Source: Planctomycetota bacterium (GTDB lineage: Bacteria > Planctomycetota > Planctomycetia > Gemmatales > Gemmataceae). From it: a DNA stretch of 64,000 nucleotides. The translations under genes and the position numbers were made by a program. Positions 1 to 9,279 of this stretch are shown one piece after another; the stretch's first letter is position 1, and each line of letters starts with the position of its first letter. The stretch is taken from the NCBI GenBank assembly GCA_016191165.1, contig JACPPF010000114.1, positions 60,677-124,676 of the forward strand. Direction: 5' to 3'. The notes beneath the pieces are model-generated. The model searched no databases and had not been told where the DNA came from. It was given only the letters and a program-made list of their open reading frames with translations.

Positions 1-1
1 C

Positions 2-685
2 CAAAGCTTCGGCGCCTTCCTGCCGCGCGGCATGACGTTGACTCTCGAAGGCGACGCCAACGATTACGTCGGCAAGGGCCTCTCCGGCGGCAAGATCATC
101 GTCTATCCCCACCGCGACGCGACTTTCGTCGCGGAGGATAACGTCATCATCGGCAACGTCGCTTTCTACGGCGCCACCGCCGGCGAAGCCTACATCCGCG
201 GGCTGGCGGGCGAACGCTTCTGCGTGCGCAACTCCGGCGTCAACGCCGTCGTCGAGGCCGTCGGCGATCACGGGTGCGAATACATGACCGGCGGCCGCGT
301 TGTGGTCTTGAGTTCCACCGGCAAAAACTTCGCCGCCGGCATGTCCGGCGGTATCGCCTACGTTCTCGACGAGCGCGGCAACTTCGATCAACGCTGCAAC
401 AAGGAGATGGTCAAGCTCTACCAACTTGAAGACGCCGACGAAATCGACGAGGTCCGGACGATGATCCAGAAACATGCCGATTACACTCAGAGCTTCCGCG
501 CCTGGCAAATCTTGACGCACTGGGACGAAATGGTCTCCAAGTTCGTGAAGGTCTATCCCAACGACTATCGCCGCGTCATCGAGACCCAAAAACGCTTCAA
601 GGCGCAAGGGCTTGCCGACGAGGAAGCCATCATGGCGGCGTTCGAGGAAAACGCGCATGATACAATGCGCGTGGGAGGGAAATGA
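2..685 (+). CDS. gltB: Glutamate synthase large subunit, C-terminal end (partial)
   Basis: The frame is open from the first bases of the window, so the gene begins upstream and only about 227 C-terminal residues are seen. They form the right-handed GXGXG beta-helix that ends the large subunit of NADPH-dependent glutamate synthase (glutamine + 2-oxoglutarate to two glutamates). Visible marks are [14 protein letters not shown], the repeated [18 protein letters not shown] and the [16 protein letters not shown] turns. The tail after about residue 150 is helical, as in the family. It lies upstream of gltD in the same direction, but a toxin-antitoxin pair starts one base after its stop and separates the two subunit genes. 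The identification is secure; start and N-terminal glutaminase domain are outside the window. Confidence 0.95.
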   Translation, partial: QSFGAFLPRGMTLTLEGDANDYVGKGLSGGKIIVYPHRDATFVAEDNVIIGNVAFYGATAGEAYIRGLAGERFCVRNSGVNAVVEAVGDHGCEYMTGGRVVVLSSTGKNFAAGMSGGIAYVLDERGNFDQRCNKEMVKLYQLEDADEIDEVRTMIQKHADYTQSFRAWQILTHWDEMVSKFVKVYPNDYRRVIETQKRFKAQGLADEEAIMAAFEENAHDTMRVGGK

Positions 686-686
686 C

Positions 687-926
687 ATGAAATTCACAGT
701 CCTATTGACGCCCGACATGGAAGATGGTGGCTATGTTGCCGAGTGTCCCACGATTCCGGGCTGCGTCAGCGAAGGGGATACGGTCGAGGAGGCACTGACC
801 AACATCAAGGGCGCGATCGAAGGATGTCTTGAATCGCTGGCCGCCAATCAGCAGGCGCTGCCGGAAGACCAACCAATGATCGTGGCGACAGTGGACGCGG
901 AGATTCCGAATCCGGTGGGCGTGTAA
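687..926 (+). CDS. hicB: HicB-family antitoxin
   Basis: A 79-residue protein starting at the ATG one base after the gltB stop; GGGAGGGA just upstream is a strong ribosome site inside the end of gltB. It has the HicB partial RNase H-like fold: KFTVLLTPDMEDGGYVAECP, then the conserved PGCVSEGDTVEEAL and a helix with NIKGAIEGCLE. HicB proteins bind and block the partner HicA toxin, and often repress their own operon. There is no extra DNA-binding domain, so this is the short form. Its stop overlaps the start of the toxin gene (TAATG), which implies coupled translation. Antitoxin-first order is common for this subfamily. Confidence 0.88.
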   Translation: MKFTVLLTPDMEDGGYVAECPTIPGCVSEGDTVEEALTNIKGAIEGCLESLAANQQALPEDQPMIVATVDAEIPNPVGV

Positions 927-1147
927 TGCCGATACTGCCTTCGATTCATTGGCGCGACGTTGTCAACGCCTTTGCCAAGGCGGGCTGGCAACATGACCGT
1001 TCGCGCAGCAGCCATTACATCATGATTCGTCCCGGGCGGCCCGGCTTGTTGTCGGTTCCGATGCACAATCCCGTCAAGCGCGGGACGCTGCGAAAACTGA
1101 TTCGGGAAGCGGGAATGACCGTAAAGGAGTTTGTCGATTTATTGTAA
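926..1147 (+). CDS. hicA: HicA-family toxin (YcfA-like mRNA interferase)
   Basis: A 73-residue basic protein with the HicA double-stranded-RNA-binding-like fold. It shows an N-terminal helix (WRDVVNAFAKAGW), the SHYIMIRPG strand carrying the catalytic histidine, a PMHNPVKRGTL loop and a C-terminal helix (LRKLIREAGMTVKEFVDLL). HicA toxins cleave mRNA and are neutralised by HicB. The start codon overlaps the antitoxin stop. The pair fills the space between gltB and gltD with only 54 bases left before gltD, so it is probably read from the glutamate synthase promoter as well as its own. All family landmarks are present, so it may be active. Confidence 0.88.
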   Translation: MPILPSIHWRDVVNAFAKAGWQHDRSRSSHYIMIRPGRPGLLSVPMHNPVKRGTLRKLIREAGMTVKEFVDLL

Positions 1148-1201
1148 CCGGTCGCCACGCAGACGAGAAATGGTCACAACCCCTTTTGAGGGTCCTGAAT
1201 A

Positions 1202-2764
<1,563 letters not shown>

Positions 2765-2845
2765 CGCGAGAACCGACCTTGCACCAGCGCCCAAGCCCCG
2801 GCATGAGCGCAGCGATTGCCGGGGGTTCCCGCCGCCCTTCTCCCA

Positions 2846-2990
2846 CACCGCCCTCGGCAACATCACCCCGCGATCCTTGGCCCCCTGGCCCTGACGCACC
2901 ATGATCTGGTTCCGCGCCAGATCGATGTCCTTCACTCGCATCGTCCGTAGGACCTGATCGAGCAGCCGCGACGGTCGGGGCCAGGGAATC
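2846..2990 (-). pseudogene. Remnant of an integron-type tyrosine recombinase
   Basis: On the minus strand one frame reads IPWPRPSRLLDQVLRT followed at once by MRVKDIDLARNQIMV and GQGAKDRGVMLPRAV. The second part matches the catalytic-domain strand region of integron integrases and related phage integrases (RVKDxDF...GKGxKDRxxMLP). The first part resembles a more N-terminal segment. The stretch normally between them, including the first catalytic arginine region, is missing, and nothing recognisable of the C-terminal HxxR...Y box follows. It is therefore a short, internally deleted relic, not a working gene. Recognition is by motif only. Confidence 0.45.
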
Positions 2991-3265
2991 TCGCCCGGTT
3001 CGCGCCGTAAAAAGATATCGCAGGCGCACCGTTTCGACCCCCGTTTTCAAAGCCCAACGCCGCCCCGCGTACGGGGTGCGCGCCGAGTCGGGTTTTACCG
3101 TGGAATCGGGTTTGTCGCCCGCCGCCGAGGCCCGCACGAATCTGCGTTTGGCCCGGAAAAATCGTTGACAGGAGCCATCAGCGCCGGTTAAGTTAAACCC
3201 GTGGCGGCATTCCTGCTCCATAGCCGCTGGCTGTGGCATCCGCGGTTCAGTTCGACTGAATTTTA

Positions 3266-3329
3266 TCCTGCGTGCTCGTTGATGACGCGAAAGCACGTGA
3301 GTGAGTTGTTGCACGCGGAGCACGCAGGA
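3266..3329. repeat. Inverted repeat, 12-bp perfect arms
   Basis: TCCTGCGTGCTC at 3266-3277 and its exact reverse complement at 3318-3329, with a 40-base spacer, lie about 67 bases upstream of the start codon at 3396. It could form a leader hairpin or be a decayed mobile repeat. Confidence 0.6.
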
Positions 3330-3395
3330 GAATATCCTTAACGTTCGGCGGCAAGTGTGGCTGCGATTCACGCTTCCTATTCCAGGAGTCTGCTC

Positions 3396-3833
3396 ATGCG
3401 AGCTCTATTCTACTTCCTCCTTCTCGCCGTATCCTCGACGGTCGCTGCCGACGACGGCAAGGCAGACAAAAAGTTCGAGGACAAGGAACTGAAAAAGCTG
3501 CAAGGTCGCTGGCAGGTCATCCGGTACATCGCTGGTAACCATGAGCAGCAAGGCATCCCGGGCAAAGAAGTGATTATCAAAGGCGGGACCATAAAGACCA
3601 ATTTCGAGCGTGGACTACTAATCGTCGAAGGGGAGTTCGTCATCGACACTACCGGGCGGCCGAAGAAGCTGATTGCCTCTTATGTCGAGCCAAACAAGAC
3701 CAAACGCAAGGTGTCCTTCATTTATACTTTCGACGACGAGCAGTTGCTGCTGGGGACGAGCTTTTTCCGCAACGCACCCCTTGACTTTTGCGATGCGGAT
3801 ACGTTCATTCGACTCAAGCGCATGAAGGATTAA
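3396..3833 (+). CDS. Small secreted protein, TIGR03067-like
   Basis: A 145-residue protein starting at the ATG preceded by AGGAG (3384-3388). The N-terminus MRALFYFLLLAVSSTVAADD is a signal peptide with a probable AxA-type cut. The mature part has KKLQGRWQVIRYIAGNHEQQG near its start, resembling the LxGxWxVxxxxxxG opening of the planctomycete TIGR03067 family, followed by beta strands (KEVIIKGGTIKTNF, FVIDTTGRPKKL, KVSFIYTFDDEQLLL) and a terminal FIRLKRMK strand. These proteins are lipocalin-like in outline and their role is not known. It stands alone between repeat-rich gaps. Confidence 0.75.
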   Translation: MRALFYFLLLAVSSTVAADDGKADKKFEDKELKKLQGRWQVIRYIAGNHEQQGIPGKEVIIKGGTIKTNFERGLLIVEGEFVIDTTGRPKKLIASYVEPNKTKRKVSFIYTFDDEQLLLGTSFFRNAPLDFCDADTFIRLKRMKD

Positions 3834-4283
3834 TCAAGCCGAACCGCCTTATGGCCTCGCCGCTTTGAACAAAAACAAAACGTACGCTCCCGGCATCGAC
3901 TAACGATGTAGGCTTTGTTTGTTTCAAGCCCTCTGCCGTCCGGGGGGAAAACGCACCAGGACCCCTTCTGGCGTACGGGACTTTTTTGCACGCCTTCGAT
4001 TATCCATCGCCACCGGCTGAAGTTTATCGAATTTGGCATTTGCCGGGCGAGTTGCGTGAGGCCGGCGGGGTGAGGCGTGGCATGCTCCCCGCCCTTCGCT
4101 TCGCTCAGGGCGGGGCTTGGGGGCGGTTGCAAGGTCAGTTGTTGCATCATCCTCAGAAAAAACACCGCGAATAATCGTAAAACAACGACTTGCAACGGGA
4201 TTACGACTTTTCACTTGCTCGCGTGCCTGGGCATCGAAGCGTGCGCCGGGCGATCGGCCCGGAATTGGCGACATCAAATGGAA
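3834..4283. other. Non-coding stretch with a GC-rich hairpin
   Basis: About 450 bases without a convincing gene. It contains a hairpin with perfect arms CCCCGCCCT (4087-4095) and AGGGCGGGG (4107-4115), and an imperfect A/T-rich inverted repeat around 3866-3933 (AACAAAAACAAAAC against GTTTGTTTC). The genes on either side point toward each other (3396 gene + and ppk1 -), so it may serve as a bidirectional 3' region. Short open frames here have no family features. Confidence 0.55.
4087..4115. repeat. GC-rich hairpin repeat
   Basis: CCCCGCCCT and AGGGCGGGG are exact inverted copies around CGCTTCGCTC-type loop sequence. No T-tract follows on either strand, so it looks like a palindromic repeat and not a classical terminator. 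Confidence 0.6.
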
Positions 4284-6515
4284 TCACCCGCGCGTCTCGC
4301 CTGCTGGTTTCGGGCCGCGCTTGCGGTTGGCGCGCGTCTTGGCGGGGGTTGGAGCTAACACCGGAACCGGGGGCGGGATTTCCATGGAGCGCCGCTGGGC
4401 GTTCTGGGCGGCGATCTCCAGGAAACGCTCCTGGCTGCGCAGGGCGGGTTGATCCGGCTTGCGCTCGACGCGGCGATAGGTTCCGTCCGGCAGGAGCGCC
4501 CGCGCCTTGGTGTTGTCGGCCAGGCCGATTGCCAGGATTTCGTGGATGAGCCGATTCTTCAATTCCGTGTGCTCCACCGGGAAGACCACCTCGACGCGCC
4601 GGCTGAGGTTGCGGTCCATCCAGTCGGCGGAGCCGATGTAGACCTGGGCGTCGCCGTTGTTGTGGAAGTAGAAGATGCGGCTATGTTCCAGGAAGCGATC
4701 GACGATGGAGATGACGCGAATGTTCTCGCTGATGCCGGGCAGACCTGGCCGCAGGGCGCAGATGCCCCGGCAGAGCAGGTCGATCTTCACTCCAGCCTGG
4801 CTGGCGCGGTAGAGCCCCTGGACGATGGTCGGCTCCAACAGGCCGTTCACTTTCACGATGATCTGCCCCAATCTGCCTGCCCGGGCGTTGTCCGCCTCTT
4901 GCTGGATGCGCTCGAGCATGAACGCCTGCATTCGGCTCGGCGCGACGACGATCTTGCGCCATTGCGGCAGTTCGGAGTAGCCGGTCAGGTAGTTGAAGAG
5001 AGCGGAGGCGTCGTCGCAGAAGTCGTTGTTGCAGGTGAAGAAACCGAGGTCGGTGTAGACGCGCGCGGTCTGCGGGTTGTAGTTGCCCGTCGCCATGTGT
5101 ACGTAGCGGCGGATGCCGTCGTCCTCCCGGCGTACGACCAGGGCGACCTTGCAATGGGTCTTGAGGCCGACGAAGCCGAAGACGACGTGAACGCCGGATT
5201 TTTCCAGTTCGCGTGCCCAAAGGATGTTGCGTTCCTCGTCGAGGCGCGCCTTGAGCTCGATGACCGCGGTCACCTGTTTGCCGTTGTCGGCGGCAAGTTG
5301 CAGGGCCTTGACGACGGGCGAATCGCTGGAGGTGCGATAGAGGGTCTGCTTGATCGCCAGGACGCGTTCGTCCTTGGCGGCGGTCTCGATGAAATCGACG
5401 ACATGGCTGAAGGAGTCGTAGGGATGATGCACCAGAATGTCGCGCGCCCGGATGGCGCCGAACACGTTTGGCGCGTTGACGAATTCCGTCACGAGTTGTG
5501 GCGCGAACTGAGGGTCGCGAAGATGCGGGTAGCCGGGCAGGTTGCAAATCTGAAACAGCCCGGTGAGGTCGAGCAGGTCGGCGAAGGAATACACATCGGC
5601 CGCGTCGAGGTCGAGCGACTGCATCAGATAGTTGCTGATGACCGGATGGGCGTTCGCCTCGATTTCCAGGCGAACCGCGAAACCCCGGCGGCGTTTGCGG
5701 ACCTCCTCCTCGATGGTCTTGAGCAGGTCCTCGACCTCGTCATCGTCGATCTCGTATTCGCTATTTCGGCTCACGCGGAAGACGCTGGCATGCTCGATTT
5801 CCATGCCGGGGAACAAATCGGCCAGGTGGAGGCGGATGACGGTTTCGAGCGGAATCAACAGCTCGCCCGTTTCGAGTTTTTGGGGCACAAAGCGAGGCAG
5901 CACGGCCGGCACCTGGACGACTGCGAGCAATTTTTCACCGTCGCGCGGCCTTTTCAAGAGCACAGCGAGGTTGAGCGATTTGTTCAGGAGGTGCGGGAAT
6001 GGATGGCCCTGATCGACGGCCAGGGGAGTCAGGACCGGGAAGACGTCCCGGCGAAAGTAGGCGGTGAGCCCGTCTTTTTGCTTATTGTCAAGGTCCTTGT
6101 GGATGCGCAGAAAGATGCCCTCTTTTTCCAGCGTGGGTAGGAGTTGTTCGCGCAGGCACTGGTAGGCTTCCTGGAACAACTCGCGCACGATCTGGCTGAT
6201 GGCCGCCAGCTGGTCGCGCGGCGCCAAACGATCCGCCCCGGAGCCCACGTTGATGCCGGCCGCGGCTTTCTGCTGCAGGCCGCCGACGCGCACCATGAAG
6301 AATTCGTCGAGATTGGCCGCGAAGATGGCGAGGAACTTGGTGCGCTCCAGAAGCGGCACGCCGGGGTCGAGTGCCTCCTCGAGAACGCGGCGATTGAACG
6401 CCAGCCAGCTCAACTCGCGATTGATGTACAAACTCGGATCGTCGAGCGGCGGCCCAGCCGGGGGTGCCGCATCGGGCTTGCGCACGACCAACGATCCGTT
6501 CGCGTCCGCTTGCAT
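4284..6515 (-). CDS. ppk1: Polyphosphate kinase 1
   Basis: A 743-residue cytoplasmic or membrane-associated enzyme that reversibly polymerises the gamma-phosphate of ATP into inorganic polyphosphate. The family's four domains are recognisable: N-terminal helical domain (YINRELSWLAFNRRVLEEA), the head domain (FVPQKLETGELLIPLE), and two phospholipase D-like halves. The phospho-accepting histidine is in GLKTHCKVALVVRRE, and the second conserved histidine/aspartate region is YFHNNGDAQVYIGSADWM. Other landmarks are DRVLEHSRIFYF-type and RVEVVFPVE. Length slightly exceeds the usual 690 because of a proline- and lysine-rich tail. AGGAGA seven bases before the ATG supports the start. It is monocistronic; a perfect TATAAT lies upstream. 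Confidence 0.96.
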   Translation of the reverse strand: MQADANGSLVVRKPDAAPPAGPPLDDPSLYINRELSWLAFNRRVLEEALDPGVPLLERTKFLAIFAANLDEFFMVRVGGLQQKAAAGINVGSGADRLAPRDQLAAISQIVRELFQEAYQCLREQLLPTLEKEGIFLRIHKDLDNKQKDGLTAYFRRDVFPVLTPLAVDQGHPFPHLLNKSLNLAVLLKRPRDGEKLLAVVQVPAVLPRFVPQKLETGELLIPLETVIRLHLADLFPGMEIEHASVFRVSRNSEYEIDDDEVEDLLKTIEEEVRKRRRGFAVRLEIEANAHPVISNYLMQSLDLDAADVYSFADLLDLTGLFQICNLPGYPHLRDPQFAPQLVTEFVNAPNVFGAIRARDILVHHPYDSFSHVVDFIETAAKDERVLAIKQTLYRTSSDSPVVKALQLAADNGKQVTAVIELKARLDEERNILWARELEKSGVHVVFGFVGLKTHCKVALVVRREDDGIRRYVHMATGNYNPQTARVYTDLGFFTCNNDFCDDASALFNYLTGYSELPQWRKIVVAPSRMQAFMLERIQQEADNARAGRLGQIIVKVNGLLEPTIVQGLYRASQAGVKIDLLCRGICALRPGLPGISENIRVISIVDRFLEHSRIFYFHNNGDAQVYIGSADWMDRNLSRRVEVVFPVEHTELKNRLIHEILAIGLADNTKARALLPDGTYRRVERKPDQPALRSQERFLEIAAQNAQRRSMEIPPPVPVLAPTPAKTRANRKRGPKPAGETRG

Positions 6516-6522
6516 ACGTGCA

Positions 6523-6550
6523 TCTCCTGATAGGTATGCCCGGTATTATA
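6523..6550 (-). promoter_or_regulatory. Probable ppk1 promoter -10 box and ribosome site
   Basis: On the minus strand TATAAT occurs at 6550-6545, inside the small palindrome GGTATAATACC, and AGGAGA at 6528-6523 lies seven bases from the ppk1 ATG. No good -35 box is seen at the usual distance, so the -10 call is tentative; the ribosome site is clear. Confidence 0.45.
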
Positions 6551-6683
6551 CCGAGGGCGCACCGGTGGCCCACCACCTGGCGACGCGATCGAGCGGTTTT
6601 CACCGGTTGTTCACAATCAGGCTGGCACGCGACTCATCGAGCGTCAAGCGAAATCCGACGACGCACCAAGCACTCCGAACCGT

Positions 6684-6705
6684 GCCCCACGCTTGCGCGT
6701 GGGGC
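6684..6705. repeat. Short perfect hairpin
   Basis: GCCCCACGC and GCGTGGGGC flank a TTGC loop, 18 bases past the stop of the DUF1501 gene. No T-run follows on the minus strand, so a terminator role is possible but not shown. Confidence 0.5.
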
Positions 6706-6722
6706 TGGTGTGATTCGCAGTG

Positions 6723-8132
6723 CTAATTCCAAAGTTCGCCGATCACGCGTCCCGGGCTGACCGCGTAGGGGCGATCGGCCGGGTCGTGGTAGTGCGAGGC
6801 GGGATCGATGCCAAGGGCGTGGAACATCGTGGCGGCAAGGTCGCACGGACTGTACGGCGTCGTACTGGGGTACGCGGCAATGCGATCGGACGCGCCAACG
6901 ATGTGGCCGCCACGCACGCCGGCGCCGGCGAAGAGTACCGAGTAAGCGCCCGCCCAGTGCTTGCGGCCCGGGATGCTGCCCGCGAAGCCCGGTTCGAGGG
7001 CGACGAGAGGGGCGCGGCCGAATTCGCCCATGCACACCACCAGCGTGGTTTCCAAAAGGCCGCGCTGTTCCATATCTTCCAGAAGCGCGGACAGACTGCG
7101 GTCGAGCCTGGGCAGAAGATGGTCCTTGAGGGACGGGAAGATGTCGTTGTGGGTATCCCAGCCGTATTCGTCCTCGGGCGTCGGCGTCATGTCCTGCCCG
7201 CGGATCATGTGATTCCAGAAGACCGTCACCCACGGCACGCCGGTTTCGATGAGCCGTCGCCCCAGGAGGCACGCCTGCCCGGAGCGATTTGGGCCATAGC
7301 GCTCGCGAACCCGCGTCGGCTCGCGCGACAGGTCGAACGCCTGCCGATAACGCGGCGAATCGAGAAACGCATACGCCTGGCGATAGAGATGATCGCGCTC
7401 CAGCAAGGTCGGCTGATTGCGCCAGGCCGACGCCTGATTGTTGATCGATTGCAAGAGCGACCGCCGCGCATGCAAACGCACGCTCGGCAAGTCGGGCTGC
7501 GGTTCCAGGCCGGGCATGGTCGTAGCGCCATCGGTGCAATCGCCGAGGATCAAGGGTTCGTTGGCGCGGCCAAGGAAGCCGCCGAACTGGCCCGGTCCCG
7601 CTTCGCGGGGCGTCAACAGTGGGCCGTTGAGGTGGACCGCGGTGTAGGGAAAATTACGGCTCGGGCGCAGGCGGCGCAGGATGGCGCCATAGGTCGGAAA
7701 ATCCGTGGGCCGGATCGGCGGGTTCGAAGATTTGCGCAGGTGGAACTGCCCGGTCAAGGCGAGGTAGCTGGCAGAGCCGTGATCGACGTCGTCATGTGAC
7801 ACGCTGCGGACGATGGCGTAGCGATCGGCGAGCCGGGCGACGCGCGGAAGATGTTCGGTGATTTGCGTGCCGGGAACACGGGTCGAGACGGCGCGAAACT
7901 CGCCGCGGATTTCCGCGGGAGCATCGGGCTTCATGTCAAAGGTATCAAGCTGGCTGACGCCGCCGCCAGTGAAAACGAGAAGTACCGACCGCGCACGCGC
8001 TCGGACCGCTTGCGGTTTCGCGCATGCGGCCTGAGTCAGGAAACCCAGTGCCCCTAGCCCACCGACGCGCAACCATTCGCGGCGCGTCAATCGGCCATTC
8101 GGACAGCGTTCATCGCAAAGGAAGCGGAGCAT
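6723..8132 (-). CDS. DUF1501 protein with twin-arginine signal
   Basis: A 469-residue protein of the DUF1501 family, abundant in planctomycetes and related to alkaline phosphatase/sulfatase-like folds. The N-terminus has a twin-arginine export signal (TRREWLRVGGLGALGF, arginines at about 17-18). The mature domain starts with SVLLVFTGGGVSQLDTFDMKPD, which carries the acidic metal-ligand-type residues, followed by SVSHDDVDHGSASYLALTG, WVTVFWNHM, WDTHNDIF and VVCMGEFGRAPLV. The last region, GGHIVGASDRIAAYPS and PCDLAATMFHALGIDP, is typical of the family's C-terminus. In planctomycetes these genes often follow a DUF1553/DUF1549 cytochrome gene; none is present here, so this is a solo copy. Substrate is unknown. 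Confidence 0.88.
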   Translation of the reverse strand: MLRFLCDERCPNGRLTRREWLRVGGLGALGFLTQAACAKPQAVRARARSVLLVFTGGGVSQLDTFDMKPDAPAEIRGEFRAVSTRVPGTQITEHLPRVARLADRYAIVRSVSHDDVDHGSASYLALTGQFHLRKSSNPPIRPTDFPTYGAILRRLRPSRNFPYTAVHLNGPLLTPREAGPGQFGGFLGRANEPLILGDCTDGATTMPGLEPQPDLPSVRLHARRSLLQSINNQASAWRNQPTLLERDHLYRQAYAFLDSPRYRQAFDLSREPTRVRERYGPNRSGQACLLGRRLIETGVPWVTVFWNHMIRGQDMTPTPEDEYGWDTHNDIFPSLKDHLLPRLDRSLSALLEDMEQRGLLETTLVVCMGEFGRAPLVALEPGFAGSIPGRKHWAGAYSVLFAGAGVRGGHIVGASDRIAAYPSTTPYSPCDLAATMFHALGIDPASHYHDPADRPYAVSPGRVIGELWN

Positions 8133-8262
8133 GTTCGACGACCTTCGCCTGCTTTTCTCTTACGATGGTTTTTATTCTAGGCGATATTCATCACATTTGT
8201 AGGACGGGAATCTCCGCCCGCGTGTGCCCGAGGCGGGTCGATAGCGTTTGCGATCAATCCAC

Positions 8263-9246
8263 TCAGGCAGCCACGACGTGCCGCGAGTTGGCAAGATGGC
8301 GGTCGAGAAATGCCAACAGGAGCTGGCGATAACCGTCCCCGCCTTGGGCGACCACGTTCTCATGGTCCGCGCCAGCGATGATGTGAAACCGCGCGGACTC
8401 CGGCATCTGCTCGGCCAGGGTGCGGACCTCGTGGGGCGGCGCGTGCGGATCGTCGCTGCCGGTGAGCAGGAGCGTGGGGCGCGGCACCAGCCTGGCGATG
8501 TGGTCGATCGGCGCGATCTCGTGTATCGGCACTCCAAGCCGGCGCTGTGTGAACCAGATGACGCCACGACGAAAATGCTGGAACCATTCGGGAAATACGC
8601 CACCGATCCGATGATGAAAGGCACGCGCCAGGTCGTGATACACGCTCTCGAGGATGATTGCATCAAAAGCATGCGTGTTCGGCCCGGCAAAACATAACGC
8701 CGCTGCGCCCATGGAAAACCCAAGCGCCGCGCGGGGTTCGTCCGGCCAGCGCGACGTAACCAGTTGGGCGACGGCGGCCACATCATGCCGCTCGTGATAG
8801 CCGAAGCTGGTAACGCCCCCGCCGCTCTCGCCATGCGCCCGATGATCGAAGGCCACGCAGCGGTAGCCGCCTTCGATCAGGATTGTTATTCGATCCAAAA
8901 GGGACATCCGGTTGCCTCGCAAACCGTGAAACAACGCGATCGTTCCACGCGGCGTAGGCGGTTCGATGATCCAACCCTGCAGGCGCACTCCATCGGTCGT
9001 GACGCAGATAGGGTTTTCAAGTTTGACTTCGCCCAGACCGACGGGCGCCGAGACAACGGCCGGGGAACGGCGCGTCAGCCAGCGCGAGACGCCGTACGCG
9101 ACGGCCAGGTAACCAACGCCGCTATGGGCGATGACACGAGGCCAGAGGCCGGCAAGCCAGGAGATTGGATGCGACGTTGCCATGAGGCGGGTTTCGTCAT
9201 GAGGAAGTTCGCGCCGGGACAATCGTTGGGCCATTTTTTCGACCAC
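8263..9246 (-). CDS. Alpha/beta hydrolase, membrane-anchored
   Basis: An alpha/beta-hydrolase of up to 327 residues. A hydrophobic segment near the N-terminus (HSGVGYLAVAYGV) suggests a membrane anchor. The hydrolase core shows the oxyanion strand IALFHGLRGNRMS, VAFDHRAHGESGG, the nucleophile elbow GFSMGAAALCF (GxSxG serine), the acid in LLTGSDDPHAPP and the catalytic histidine in AGADHENVVAQGGDGY. The order matches peptidase S9/serine aminopeptidase-type hydrolases. The start is uncertain: ATG codons at 9234 and 9183 are alternatives, and none has a strong ribosome site. It follows the MFS gene on the same strand by 33 bases and may be cotranscribed with it. Confidence 0.85.
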   Translation of the reverse strand: MVEKMAQRLSRRELPHDETRLMATSHPISWLAGLWPRVIAHSGVGYLAVAYGVSRWLTRRSPAVVSAPVGLGEVKLENPICVTTDGVRLQGWIIEPPTPRGTIALFHGLRGNRMSLLDRITILIEGGYRCVAFDHRAHGESGGGVTSFGYHERHDVAAVAQLVTSRWPDEPRAALGFSMGAAALCFAGPNTHAFDAIILESVYHDLARAFHHRIGGVFPEWFQHFRRGVIWFTQRRLGVPIHEIAPIDHIARLVPRPTLLLTGSDDPHAPPHEVRTLAEQMPESARFHIIAGADHENVVAQGGDGYRQLLLAFLDRHLANSRHVVAA

Positions 9247-9279
9247 TCGCCAGATGTGAGCGCGCCTTGGCCTACTCCA

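Larger units (their letters stand above)
2765..3395. other. Gene-poor stretch with an integrase remnant and inverted repeats
   Basis: No intact gene is seen between gltD and the secreted protein at 3396. The first part holds a decayed integrase fragment on the minus strand (2846-2990). At 3266-3277 and 3318-3329 there is a perfect 12-bp inverted repeat (TCCTGCGTGCTC) just before the next gene. A TTGACA box at 3165-3170 with TTAAGT 17 bases on is a possible but weak and distant promoter. Confidence 0.6.

Noticed and set aside
4449..6140. 563-residue plus-strand frame over ppk1
   Set aside because: Acidic, low-information translation opposite a clear polyphosphate kinase; codon-bias shadow.
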